From Bradyrhizobium sp. Ash2021 (GTDB taxonomy: Bacteria; Pseudomonadota; Alphaproteobacteria; Rhizobiales; Xanthobacteraceae), in assembly GCF_031202265.1 (NCBI RefSeq), contig NZ_CP100604.1:9096501-9160500 (forward strand): DNA of 64,000 nt, written 5' to 3'. Position 1 is the stretch's first letter, and every line of letters begins with the position of its first letter. Of this stretch, positions 53,298 through 60,818 are shown piece by piece. The position numbers and the translations under genes are program-made. Under the pieces are notes generated by a model that worked only from the letters and a program-made list of their open reading frames with translations, had not been told where the DNA came from and searched no databases.

Positions 53298-53957
53298 CAG
53301 AGGGCGCAGGGAAAGCCGGGTGCGCGCTGCACCCGCGGTCTCGTGTGCAATGTGCACGAGAAAATGCGCACACGAGCATACAGGTTCAGCGGAGAGCATC
53401 CGGCCTTCCCTGCGCAATGGTTTTACGGCTTATAGCGCGCTCTCCCCGGTGACCGGCTTTCTTGTCACCGTCATCCCTGAGAAGCTTGCTTCTCAAAAAC
53501 TTGACGCCAGCATCGGGGCGTCAGGACCACACGACTTTGCCGTCCGCATCAGCCGCGCTCGTCAGTCGCAGCATCTACGTCCACCGCATCCCACCGCGCG
53601 TTTCGTGACGATCGCGAGCCGCCCCTCTTGTCGGGTGAGACGCGCGGAGAAACACCACTGATTTGCCCGACGCGACAAGCGGAATATTTTTTCGAGGGGG
53701 ACTGGACAACCCAAATCACGTTGATCGGCTTCAGGAATTTAGATTTTCGCGCGCCGCATTCGAGACCGTCTCTATTCGTTCGTTAGGCTGCGTCGCCAGT
53801 GTGACAGTGTTTCGCTTTTGTAAGGTCAACGGTCGCGGGTTGGTTCAGTTAGCCAAGCCGTGAACCGATAAATATGCTGGCTGACGATTTGACCAATGTC
53901 CGGTGTACCCCGATGGCCGAATAATCCCGCTGCGCAGCGAAATGTCGCGATGTGCCA
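53298..53957 (+). repeat. Composite dispersed repeat, copy 2, left boundary of the accessory island
   Basis: Two parts. 53298-53449 is the inverse of 27683-27834. 53509-53957 is a direct near-copy of 60361-60785, sharing long blocks such as CGTTTCGTGACGATCGCGAG and GGAATATTTTTTCGAGGGGG. The first 240 bases are nearly identical; the rest has substitutions and small indels. No gene is supported between 53039 and 54018. Confidence 0.85.
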
Positions 53958-54018
53958 ACAAGCGACATTGGCATGCTTTCCCCGGCTTAAAACGCAACGG
54001 GTGTGAAACGCTTCAAGG

Positions 54019-54517
54019 TCACCACCACCGGATGGGCCAGGTATCTCCTTCATTAACGCCTCGCGTGACGAGATTGTGCCAAGCAAAAGCAAACGTTGCG
54101 AGCAGCACGGCGCCGATGCCAACTGGCACAATCAGAAAGCTCCAGGACATGTTGTTGACGACAACAACCAGCGGATCGATGCCGGCAGGGGTGAAACGTG
54201 CCGGTCAGATGCATTGCGACCATTGCCAAACCAACAGCGACGGCGGCGGCCCACGGCGCTGGGCCGCACAATTTCACAACCAGCAGTCCAACGAGCGTGG
54301 AGACAAGATGACCGCCGACAAGGGCGCGAGGTTGCGCCGGTTCTGCCTTTGGTGAGCCCAATACTGTTACGATCGACGTCGCGAATGGAATCGCGAAGAG
54401 CGGAAATGCCCTCTCAATGGAGAACGCTTCCATGCTCCCGATGGCAATTGCGCCCCCGGCCGCTCCGGCGAGAATGGCAAGCAGCTGAGGTCGGTCGAGC
54501 ATCCAGGCCTGTGGCAT
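54019..54517 (-). pseudogene. HPP family membrane protein, frameshifted
   Basis: HPP proteins are four-helix inner-membrane proteins named for a His-Pro-Pro motif. The frame from 54517 reads well to AMHLTGTFHP, then changes into nonsense (CRHRSAGCC). The expected continuation, AGIDPLVVVVNNMSWSFLIV and PVGIGAVLLATFAFAWHNLV to a stop at 54019, is found in another frame beginning near 54187. The joint falls exactly inside the HPP motif: two bases seem to be missing. Either the gene is dead or the sequence has an error here. Confidence 0.8.
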
Positions 54518-54524
54518 GATCGAT

Positions 54525-54821
54525 TCAGTTGCGCGGGCGGGCGACGTTGTCGCCCCGCTCTAGCATTTCGCCAGGATCCAGGCCTCGGTCGATTCCGTGA
54601 AACTCGCCACCCGGGCATGATTTCACGAGGCCCACGCATTCGATGCCGCTGACGGGAGCCGCCTTGGCCCACTCACCCCGGCACATATGCATCTCGGCGT
54701 GATCGATGCCGAACGCCTTTACTTGGATGACGACATGTACGGCCCTCGGCTCAGGCTCGGGGATCTCTTTGATGACCAGGCTATCGGGGCCACCAAATTT
54801 TTCGAGAACGATTGCGCGCAT
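54525..54821 (-). pseudogene. Truncated zinc-type alcohol dehydrogenase / quinone oxidoreductase
   Basis: The frame starts MRAIVLEKFGGPDSLVIKEI behind an excellent GAGGAG ribosome binding site and keeps the GroES-like N-terminus of the family through VIQVKAFGIDHAEMHMCRGE and GIECVGLV. After about 72 residues the sequence departs (SCPGGEFHGIDRGLDPGEML) and stops at 54525. A complete enzyme needs about 320 residues with a nucleotide-binding fold, which is absent. A 3' deletion, probably the same event that brought it next to the HPP gene, is likely. Confidence 0.75.
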
Positions 54822-54867
54822 CGGGTCACTCCTCGGAAGGCTTACAATTTCGACTAAATGTCGAGCG

Positions 54868-55728
54868 TCACTTGGAGCGCGACAGGAAATTGCGGATTGC
54901 CACAGCGATCTCGTCACAGTGCGTCTCGAGGGCGAAGTGGCCGGTGTCGAAGAAGCGCACGTCAGCGTCTGGAATGTCACGCTTGAACGCCTCGGCGCCC
55001 GGCGGCAGAAAAAACGGGTCGTTCTTGCCCCAAGCTGCCAGAAACGGCGGCTTGTGCTTGCGAAAATAGGCCTGGAATTCGGGATACAGCGCGATGTTGC
55101 TCTTGTAGTCGCCGAAGAGGTCGAGCTGCACTTCATCAGCGCCAGATCGTGCGAGATAGAAGTTGTCGAGCGAATACCCGTCCGGAGAAACCGAGGACGT
55201 GTCGGCGACGCCGTGGGTGTATTGCCAGACCGTTGTCTCGGGCGAAAGAAAGCCGCGGAGGGCTCTGCGGTTTGCTTCGGACGGGTCCTGCCAGTATGCG
55301 CGGATCGGGTTCCAACCGTCGCTGAGGCCCTCGACATACGCATTGCCATTCTGCGAGATGATGGCGGTGATGCGCTCCGGGTGCCTCACCGCGAGGCGGA
55401 AACCAGTCGGCGCGCCATAGTCGAAGACATAGATGGCGAAGCGGTCAAGTCCGATTACTTCAGTGAAGCGGTCAATAGCCCCCGCGATGTTGTCGAAGGT
55501 GTAGCTGAACTTGGTCCGTTCCGGCATGTCCGATTGGCCAAACCCGGGCAGATCGGGCGCAATCACATGAAATCGGTCGGCGAGCTGCGGAATGAGATCG
55601 CGAAACATGTGGCTTGCTGTTGGAAAGCCGTGCAACAGGAGGATCGTTGGCGCGTCCTTCGGCCCGGCTTCGCGATAGAATACTCCTATGCCGTCGACAT
55701 CCACCTTCCGGTAAGTGACTGCGCGCAT
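54868..55728 (-). CDS. Alpha/beta hydrolase with Asp nucleophile (epoxide hydrolase / haloalkane dehalogenase class)
   Basis: A 286-residue hydrolase. The oxyanion-hole motif is LLLHGFPTASHMFRDLI, the nucleophile elbow is YVFDYGAPTGFRLA with Asp103 (Asp rather than Ser points to epoxide- or dehalogenase-like chemistry), and the catalytic His264 is in FDTGHFALETHCDEI. AAAGGAG lies five bases before the ATG. It precedes the truncated oxidoreductase gene on the same strand. Substrate unknown. Confidence 0.88.
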   Translation of the reverse strand: MRAVTYRKVDVDGIGVFYREAGPKDAPTILLLHGFPTASHMFRDLIPQLADRFHVIAPDLPGFGQSDMPERTKFSYTFDNIAGAIDRFTEVIGLDRFAIYVFDYGAPTGFRLAVRHPERITAIISQNGNAYVEGLSDGWNPIRAYWQDPSEANRRALRGFLSPETTVWQYTHGVADTSSVSPDGYSLDNFYLARSGADEVQLDLFGDYKSNIALYPEFQAYFRKHKPPFLAAWGKNDPFFLPPGAEAFKRDIPDADVRFFDTGHFALETHCDEIAVAIRNFLSRSK

Positions 55729-55874
55729 GGGAACTCCTTTCGTTCTCTAGTCAATGCTGCTGATGGAGGTTATCGATAGGGGGTTCGAGAATGAAAAACC
55801 CAGAAAAGGTATCCGTCCCGACCTCCTCCTGGGCTTGCCGCGCATGGTAGACGTTGCGAAGCTTCCACAATACC

Positions 55875-56330
55875 TTACACATTGCGGTAACCCCGTTCCT
55901 GCAGCACCCAGCTGTTGCCGTCCGGGTCCGAGAAGTCGGCGAAGCTGGCGTAGTCCCTGCGCGCGGGGTCGAGCCCGGGTGCGAAACTTCCGTCCCAAGC
56001 ATCGATGGGTACCTTGTGCCGGATCTCACCGACTTTCACCCCACGTTCGAGCAGGCGGCTCCGCGCAGCCTCAAGATCGGTGACAACGAGATAGACGTTG
56101 CGAAGTGACCCGACGGGCGCGTCGGTGAGTCCGCGACCGATCTGTATCGAGCAGCTGGAGCCTGGCGGAGTGAGCTGCACGACGCGGAACGCGTCGTTCG
56201 GCGAATAGTCGACATCGAGCGTGAAGCCGACCTGATCGACATAGAATCGCAGCACTCGCTCGACATCGCTCACCGGCAACGTGATCACCTCGACTGACAA
56301 CCTCACGACCGCCATGCTGGTTGTGTTCAT
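55875..56330 (-). CDS. VOC family (glyoxalase/bleomycin-resistance fold) protein
   Basis: A 151-residue metalloenzyme-fold protein with two beta-alpha-beta-beta-beta modules: VITLPVSDVERVLRFYVDQV and GFTLDVDYSPND, then NVYLVVTDLEAARSRLLERG and FADFSDPDGNSWVLQERGYR. Of the usual metal ligands only part is evident, so the activity is undetermined; relatives act in detoxification or antibiotic resistance. GAGG precedes the ATG by four bases. An overlapping 43-residue frame (55751-55881) begins at its stop but looks spurious. Confidence 0.88.
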   Translation of the reverse strand: MNTTSMAVVRLSVEVITLPVSDVERVLRFYVDQVGFTLDVDYSPNDAFRVVQLTPPGSSCSIQIGRGLTDAPVGSLRNVYLVVTDLEAARSRLLERGVKVGEIRHKVPIDAWDGSFAPGLDPARRDYASFADFSDPDGNSWVLQERGYRNV

Positions 56331-56357
56331 CGTACCTCGCCTCGTCAGTCGCAGGAT

Positions 56358-58121
56358 TCACAAGTCGATGACGACGTCACCAATCGGTTGCGAGCAGCAA
56401 ACAAGAAGGTTGCCGTCGGCGGGCTTATCAAGTGGCTGCGGCAAATAGGCGACCGCGCCCGAAACCAGACCGCTCTCACAGTTGTGACAAACACCGGTCC
56501 GGCACGACCATCGGACCGGGACGTCGCAAGCCTCGGCCAGCTCCAAAACGCTCTGGTAGGCTGACGGCTTCCAGTGTACGGCGATGCCACTTCGCGCGAA
56601 CGATACCAGCGGACCAGCGTTGGCGTCGTCCTTGGGCAGATGTGGAGCTCGCGTCGCTGCACCGACGACACCGGGAGTCATCGGCTCGCTGCCGTTGAAA
56701 ATTTCGACGTGAACCCGCTGCGGCGCCACGTCCAGGGCTGCGAACGCCTCCTTCATGTCTGCCATGAAGCGCGTCGGCCCGCAGAGGTAGACATGCGCCT
56801 CTCGCGGGATGCCGACAACGTCGAGGACCGATCGCGACAGGTGACCGGTAGCGTCGAAATCCTCGCCCATCTTGTCGCGAGATCCCGGCCTACTGTAACA
56901 AACATAGCTGCGGCCATTCGTGAGCGCGAGCATGACGCGGCGGACTTCAGCGGCAAAGGGATGATGCTGCCGGTCACGGGCCGCGTGCAGCCACAGCACC
57001 GGCCGTGTCGAGCGGGCGGCCGCCAGCGCGTACAGCATCGCCAGTACAGGCGTTGCCCCGATTCCCGCGCTGACCAACACCACGGGCCGCTCTCCGGACT
57101 GAAGAATGAAGCTTCCGCGCGGCGAGCTGACTTCGAGAACATCGCCCACCCGAACATGCTCCCGCAGGTAGGTCCCAGCCGCCCCATTCGGCTCGATTTT
57201 CACGCTGATCCGATAGCGCTCCGTCGAGAGCGGCCCAGAGAGCGAGTAGCTGCGAACGAGTGGCGGGCCGCCGCCGGTCCGTCGAAGACGCAAGACCACA
57301 TACTGGCCGGGCAGAGCCGGTGGCAGCGGCTGACCGTCCGGATGCCGCATCGACAAGGAAAGGACGTCCGCGGACTCCTGATCGATCGCCGCCACCGCGA
57401 GCGGTTGAAATCCTGGCGCAACTGGATGCGCAGCTGCTGCCGGCGCGAGCCCCGCGTTGCCACTCCCTGCGGCGGTCGTTTGGCTCTGCAGCAATGCCTC
57501 GAACGACGAGCGCCATCCAGGCGAAAGCGCCTCGATCCGCAAGGCGCGCTGCAATCGATCGCGCGCATGATTGGGCGAATAGAGAAGCGCGTTGATCTCG
57601 GCGACGGTCATTCGCTCGTTCGCCTCTCCCACCCTCACGATTTCGTCGCCGGCGCCCACCTCGCCTTCCCTGAGGACGCGGAAGTAGAACCCCGGCCTTC
57701 CGCTGGATGTCAGCAATGCCGGCATCCGCGGCTCGTTCATCCGAATGCCAACGCGATAGCAGGTAACGCGAGGTTGAGTGACCTCGAACAGCGCGTCGCC
57801 GATTTGATAACGGTCGCCGATGCAAACGGCATCGTCGGGCAATCCTTCGATGGTGAAGTTCTCGCCGAACTGTCCGTGGACGAAGTCGGTCCTCTTCAGC
57901 TGCTCCTGCCAGTAGCGATACGATTCGATCTGGTAGACGAAGGCGGCTCGCTGCTCACCCCCGTGGCCGGCCAGATCGCCCTGACCGTCTCCGTCCAGAT
58001 TCAACCGGCCGACCCGACAGCGGCCACGTACCGGATTCTTCCAGATCCCGGTGTGTACAGTGCGACCCTTCCACTCGATATCGCGCGGAAGTCCGACGTT
58101 CACCGACAGCAGTCGAGCCAT
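56358..58121 (-). CDS. MOSC domain fused to ferredoxin reductase and 2Fe-2S ferredoxin
   Basis: A 587-residue multidomain oxidoreductase. Residues 1-215 are YiiM-like MOSC (GDLAGHGGEQRAAFVYQIES, GQFGENFTIEGLPDDAVCIG, TCYRVGIRM), a domain that handles sulfur on molybdenum cofactor. Residues 245-345 bind flavin (VRSYSLSGPLSTERYRISVK), residues 350-465 bind NAD(P)H (VLVSAGIGATPVLAML, YLCGPTRFMADM), and the C-terminus is a plant-type 2Fe-2S domain with C540, C545, C548 and C575/576 (SCRTGVCHNCESG). Together this suggests NAD(P)H to molybdenum-centre electron transfer in reduction of N-hydroxylated or similar compounds. GGAG precedes the start. Confidence 0.9.
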   Translation of the reverse strand: MARLLSVNVGLPRDIEWKGRTVHTGIWKNPVRGRCRVGRLNLDGDGQGDLAGHGGEQRAAFVYQIESYRYWQEQLKRTDFVHGQFGENFTIEGLPDDAVCIGDRYQIGDALFEVTQPRVTCYRVGIRMNEPRMPALLTSSGRPGFYFRVLREGEVGAGDEIVRVGEANERMTVAEINALLYSPNHARDRLQRALRIEALSPGWRSSFEALLQSQTTAAGSGNAGLAPAAAAHPVAPGFQPLAVAAIDQESADVLSLSMRHPDGQPLPPALPGQYVVLRLRRTGGGPPLVRSYSLSGPLSTERYRISVKIEPNGAAGTYLREHVRVGDVLEVSSPRGSFILQSGERPVVLVSAGIGATPVLAMLYALAAARSTRPVLWLHAARDRQHHPFAAEVRRVMLALTNGRSYVCYSRPGSRDKMGEDFDATGHLSRSVLDVVGIPREAHVYLCGPTRFMADMKEAFAALDVAPQRVHVEIFNGSEPMTPGVVGAATRAPHLPKDDANAGPLVSFARSGIAVHWKPSAYQSVLELAEACDVPVRWSCRTGVCHNCESGLVSGAVAYLPQPLDKPADGNLLVCCSQPIGDVVIDL

Positions 58122-58157
58122 GTCCCGCTCCGATTTGATGGGGGACCGGAAGTCCTC

Positions 58158-59165
58158 CTAGCCGCTCGCAGCCCCTGCGGGCCCGCCACCGGGTGCTCGC
58201 TCGTGGACTATCTCGGCGACGTCGAGGTTGCGATCGGGGCCGTGCGGTACCACCGACTGGCCCGGCTCTAGATGGAGCTGCGTGCCATCGAGATGTACCG
58301 AGACGATGTCCGGTTCGAAGGATACCAGGTTGGAGATGCGGCGGACCTCGGGATAGGCGTCAGGATACGACCATGCCGCCAGACGTGCGTCATCGATGGA
58401 GTAATAGCTGCAGAGCCCCTTATACGGGCAGAAGGTCTGGAGTTTCACGGGAGTGAGGGCGGACTCATCGATGTCGGCGCGTGGAACGTACCAGCGCGGT
58501 GCGAAGCCGGACTCGTAGAGGATCACCGGCCGCTTTGTATCGGCGATGATCCGGTCACCATGGCGGACCACGAGGTTTCGAGAGGCCTGGCGAATGTCGA
58601 TGCGGTGGTAGGGGTCAGCGGCATGGCCCACGATTCGCTCGTCTTCTTCGTAGAAGGCATCCATGGCCCGCCAGGCGAACGCGACGCGTGCCTGCAGTTC
58701 GCTCGCGTGGGCGGGCAGGTTGGTGTGCTGCCACGCCCCTCTCGCCGCGATGTGTTGCTCGTCCGCCCGGACGCTGTACCAGGACGTGAGCCCGAGATCG
58801 GGGTGTTGGGTGGTATGCTCAGTGCGTTCCAGGACGTGTGGAGAAACGTCGCGCTCCGGAAAGTAGGCTACCGGGTAGCGGCCCGGTTCGAAGAGCAGGA
58901 GGACATGCTCGCTATCGGCGATCCAGCTTCCCCCGAAGCGCACGCGCATGCGCCGGCGCAGCCGCTCGACGTACAACAGTCTTTTGGGCAGCGGTTCAGG
59001 CACGAGAAACCGCCCGATTGCTCCCGTTGAGAGCGGACCTTGTTGCCAGGACAGTCCCACTGCTCTCTCCCATAGGTTTGATGATCGAGGCCGGTAGACG
59101 TCCACGTATTCCTTACCCCAGAACGCGGACCCGACGGATGCTCCATGAGTAAGCACCGCGCTCAC
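58158..59165 (-). CDS. Double DUF427 protein
   Basis: A 335-residue cytoplasmic protein with two DUF427 units: RRMRVRFGGSWIADSEHVLL to FEPGRYPVAYFPERDV (about residues 70-110), and IRQASRNLVVRHGDRIIADT to LYESGFAPRWYVPRADID (about 190-235), each followed by a CPYKGLCSYYSI-like or W-rich strand; the second carries TFCPYKGLCSYYSID. DUF427 has a beta-rich fold of unknown function. A GTG start at 59165 has AGGAGG and AAAGGA upstream. It is on the same strand as the dehalogenase gene (59218-60105), about 50 bases after it. Confidence 0.85.
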   Translation of the reverse strand: MSAVLTHGASVGSAFWGKEYVDVYRPRSSNLWERAVGLSWQQGPLSTGAIGRFLVPEPLPKRLLYVERLRRRMRVRFGGSWIADSEHVLLLFEPGRYPVAYFPERDVSPHVLERTEHTTQHPDLGLTSWYSVRADEQHIAARGAWQHTNLPAHASELQARVAFAWRAMDAFYEEDERIVGHAADPYHRIDIRQASRNLVVRHGDRIIADTKRPVILYESGFAPRWYVPRADIDESALTPVKLQTFCPYKGLCSYYSIDDARLAAWSYPDAYPEVRRISNLVSFEPDIVSVHLDGTQLHLEPGQSVVPHGPDRNLDVAEIVHERAPGGGPAGAASG

Positions 59166-59217
59166 ATCCTTTGTCGCCTCCTGTTGCTCCTGACATCGCA
59201 GCCCTGCATTGCCGCCG

Positions 59218-60105
59218 TCAGCCCAACGCCTTCATCCAGCCGGCGACGGCCCGCCCGATCTCGTCCGGCGAATCCTCCTGGACGAAATGGAGCCCCGAGA
59301 TCGTCACCTCGGTCTGTGCCGGGAAGCTGCGGGCCAAGTCGAGAACCGCGCCATGGGCGAGGATCCCACCGGGCTCTGCTCTCAGGAACAGCTTGGGTAT
59401 ATTGCTCGTCTTAAGCCAGTCAGCGTAGGCGGTTACGATCGCAGTCACGTCGGCGGGCTCGCCATCGATGGGAATCTGTCGGGGCCAGGTCAGCGTCGGC
59501 CGTCGCCCCTCGCCGGGCTCGGCGAACGGACGTCGGTACTCCGCCATATCCTCGTCGGACATCTTGCGCAGGATGGCTCCCGGCAGGATCTTCTCGATGA
59601 AGAAGTTGTTTTGCAGGACCATCTCCTCGCCCTTCTCGGAACGCAGTCCCTGCAAGGCGTGACGCATTTCGAACTTGTCCCAGTGGTCCCAGTATTGCGG
59701 CCCCATGATCGCCTCCATATACGCGATACCCTTCACGGCATCGCGGTGGCGGTTGGCCCAGTCGAAGCCGAGGGCCGAGCCCCAGTCATGGATGACCAAG
59801 GTGACCCGCTCGCGCACATCCAGGGCCTCGAGCAGGGCGTCGAGGTAGCGACGGTGCTCGACGAAGCGATACGAGTCGCGGCCACTGTCAGGCAGCTTCT
59901 CGGAGTCGCCCATGCCGATCAGGTCGGGGGCGATGCAGCGGCCTAGTGGCTGCAGGTACGGCAACACGTTGCGCCAGAGGTACGACGAGGTGGGATTGCC
60001 GTGCAGCAGCACGATGGGATCGCCCTGTCCCACCTCCACGTACGCCATCTCGCGGCCGAGGACCCGCTGCCGCCGCTTTTGATATGGAAATGCCGCAGAG
60101 ATCAT
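59218..60105 (-). CDS. dhaA: Haloalkane dehalogenase
   Basis: A 295-residue enzyme that hydrolyses carbon-halogen bonds of haloalkanes to alcohols. The triad is Asp107 (VIHDWGSALGFDWANRH), Glu131 (YMEAIMGP) and His273 (GLHFVQEDSPDE), matching the positions of Rhodococcus DhaA (106/130/272). Halide-binding residues are Asn37 (HGNPTSSYLWRN) and Trp108. The start at 60105 (MISAAFPYQKRR) is set by GGAGA upstream and the family N-terminus; GTG at 60135 adds ten residues. First gene of the leftward island cluster. Confidence 0.92.
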   Translation of the reverse strand: MISAAFPYQKRRQRVLGREMAYVEVGQGDPIVLLHGNPTSSYLWRNVLPYLQPLGRCIAPDLIGMGDSEKLPDSGRDSYRFVEHRRYLDALLEALDVRERVTLVIHDWGSALGFDWANRHRDAVKGIAYMEAIMGPQYWDHWDKFEMRHALQGLRSEKGEEMVLQNNFFIEKILPGAILRKMSDEDMAEYRRPFAEPGEGRRPTLTWPRQIPIDGEPADVTAIVTAYADWLKTSNIPKLFLRAEPGGILAHGAVLDLARSFPAQTEVTISGLHFVQEDSPDEIGRAVAGWMKALG

Positions 60106-60360
60106 GTTCGCTTCTCCCATAGTACAATCGGGCACAGCGACACCGTGAGTGACTAGGCCTCCGCAACCAGCGCCGTTGCGCTGAACATGACGATCTTACC
60201 CGGACCTTGCACCATTCGCTTGCCCGCGATCGATGCGGTTTAGCAAATCTTGCTTGACTCCTGAAGGGCCTTCGGCGCGGGTGTCCCATAAAGCGCGTAG
60301 ACGGGGGTTTGAGACTCATAGGAGTGTATCGGATTACCGGCGGCGCAGCAGGCGCTGCGC

Positions 60361-60785
60361 CAGCACCGGGGCGTCAGGACCACACGACTTCGCCGTCCGC
60401 ATCAGCCGCGCTCGTCAGTCGCAGCATCTACGTCCACCGCATCCCACCGCGCGTTTCGTGACGATCGCGAGCCGCCCCTCTTGTCGGGTGAGACGCGCGG
60501 AGAAAGGCCACTGATTTGCCCGACGCGACAAGCGGAATATTTTTTCGAGGGGGACTAGACAACCCAAATCACGTTGATCGGCTTCAGGAATTTAGATTTT
60601 CGCGCGCCGCATTCAGAGCTGCCTCTATTCCTTGGGCTGCGTCGCCGGCGCGACAGTGTTTCGTTTTTGTTGAGCAGGTTGGTTCAGTTAGGCCGTGAAC
60701 CGATAAATTTGCTGACTTGACCAATGTCCGCTGCGTCCCAATAGCCGACCAGTTCCGCGGCGCAGCGAAATGTCGCGATGTGCCA
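60361..60785 (+). repeat. Composite dispersed repeat, copy 3, right boundary of the accessory island
   Basis: Direct near-copy of 53509-53957. The first 240 bases differ at only a few positions; the later part has indels and substitutions. No gene is supported between 60106 and 60818. Confidence 0.85.
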
Positions 60786-60818
60786 TTAGCGGACCACCGT
60801 CCGTTAGATAAATACAAG

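Noticed and set aside
55751..55881. A 43-residue frame starting at the VOC gene stop
   Set aside because: No ribosome binding site of its own and no protein-like pattern; likely chance.
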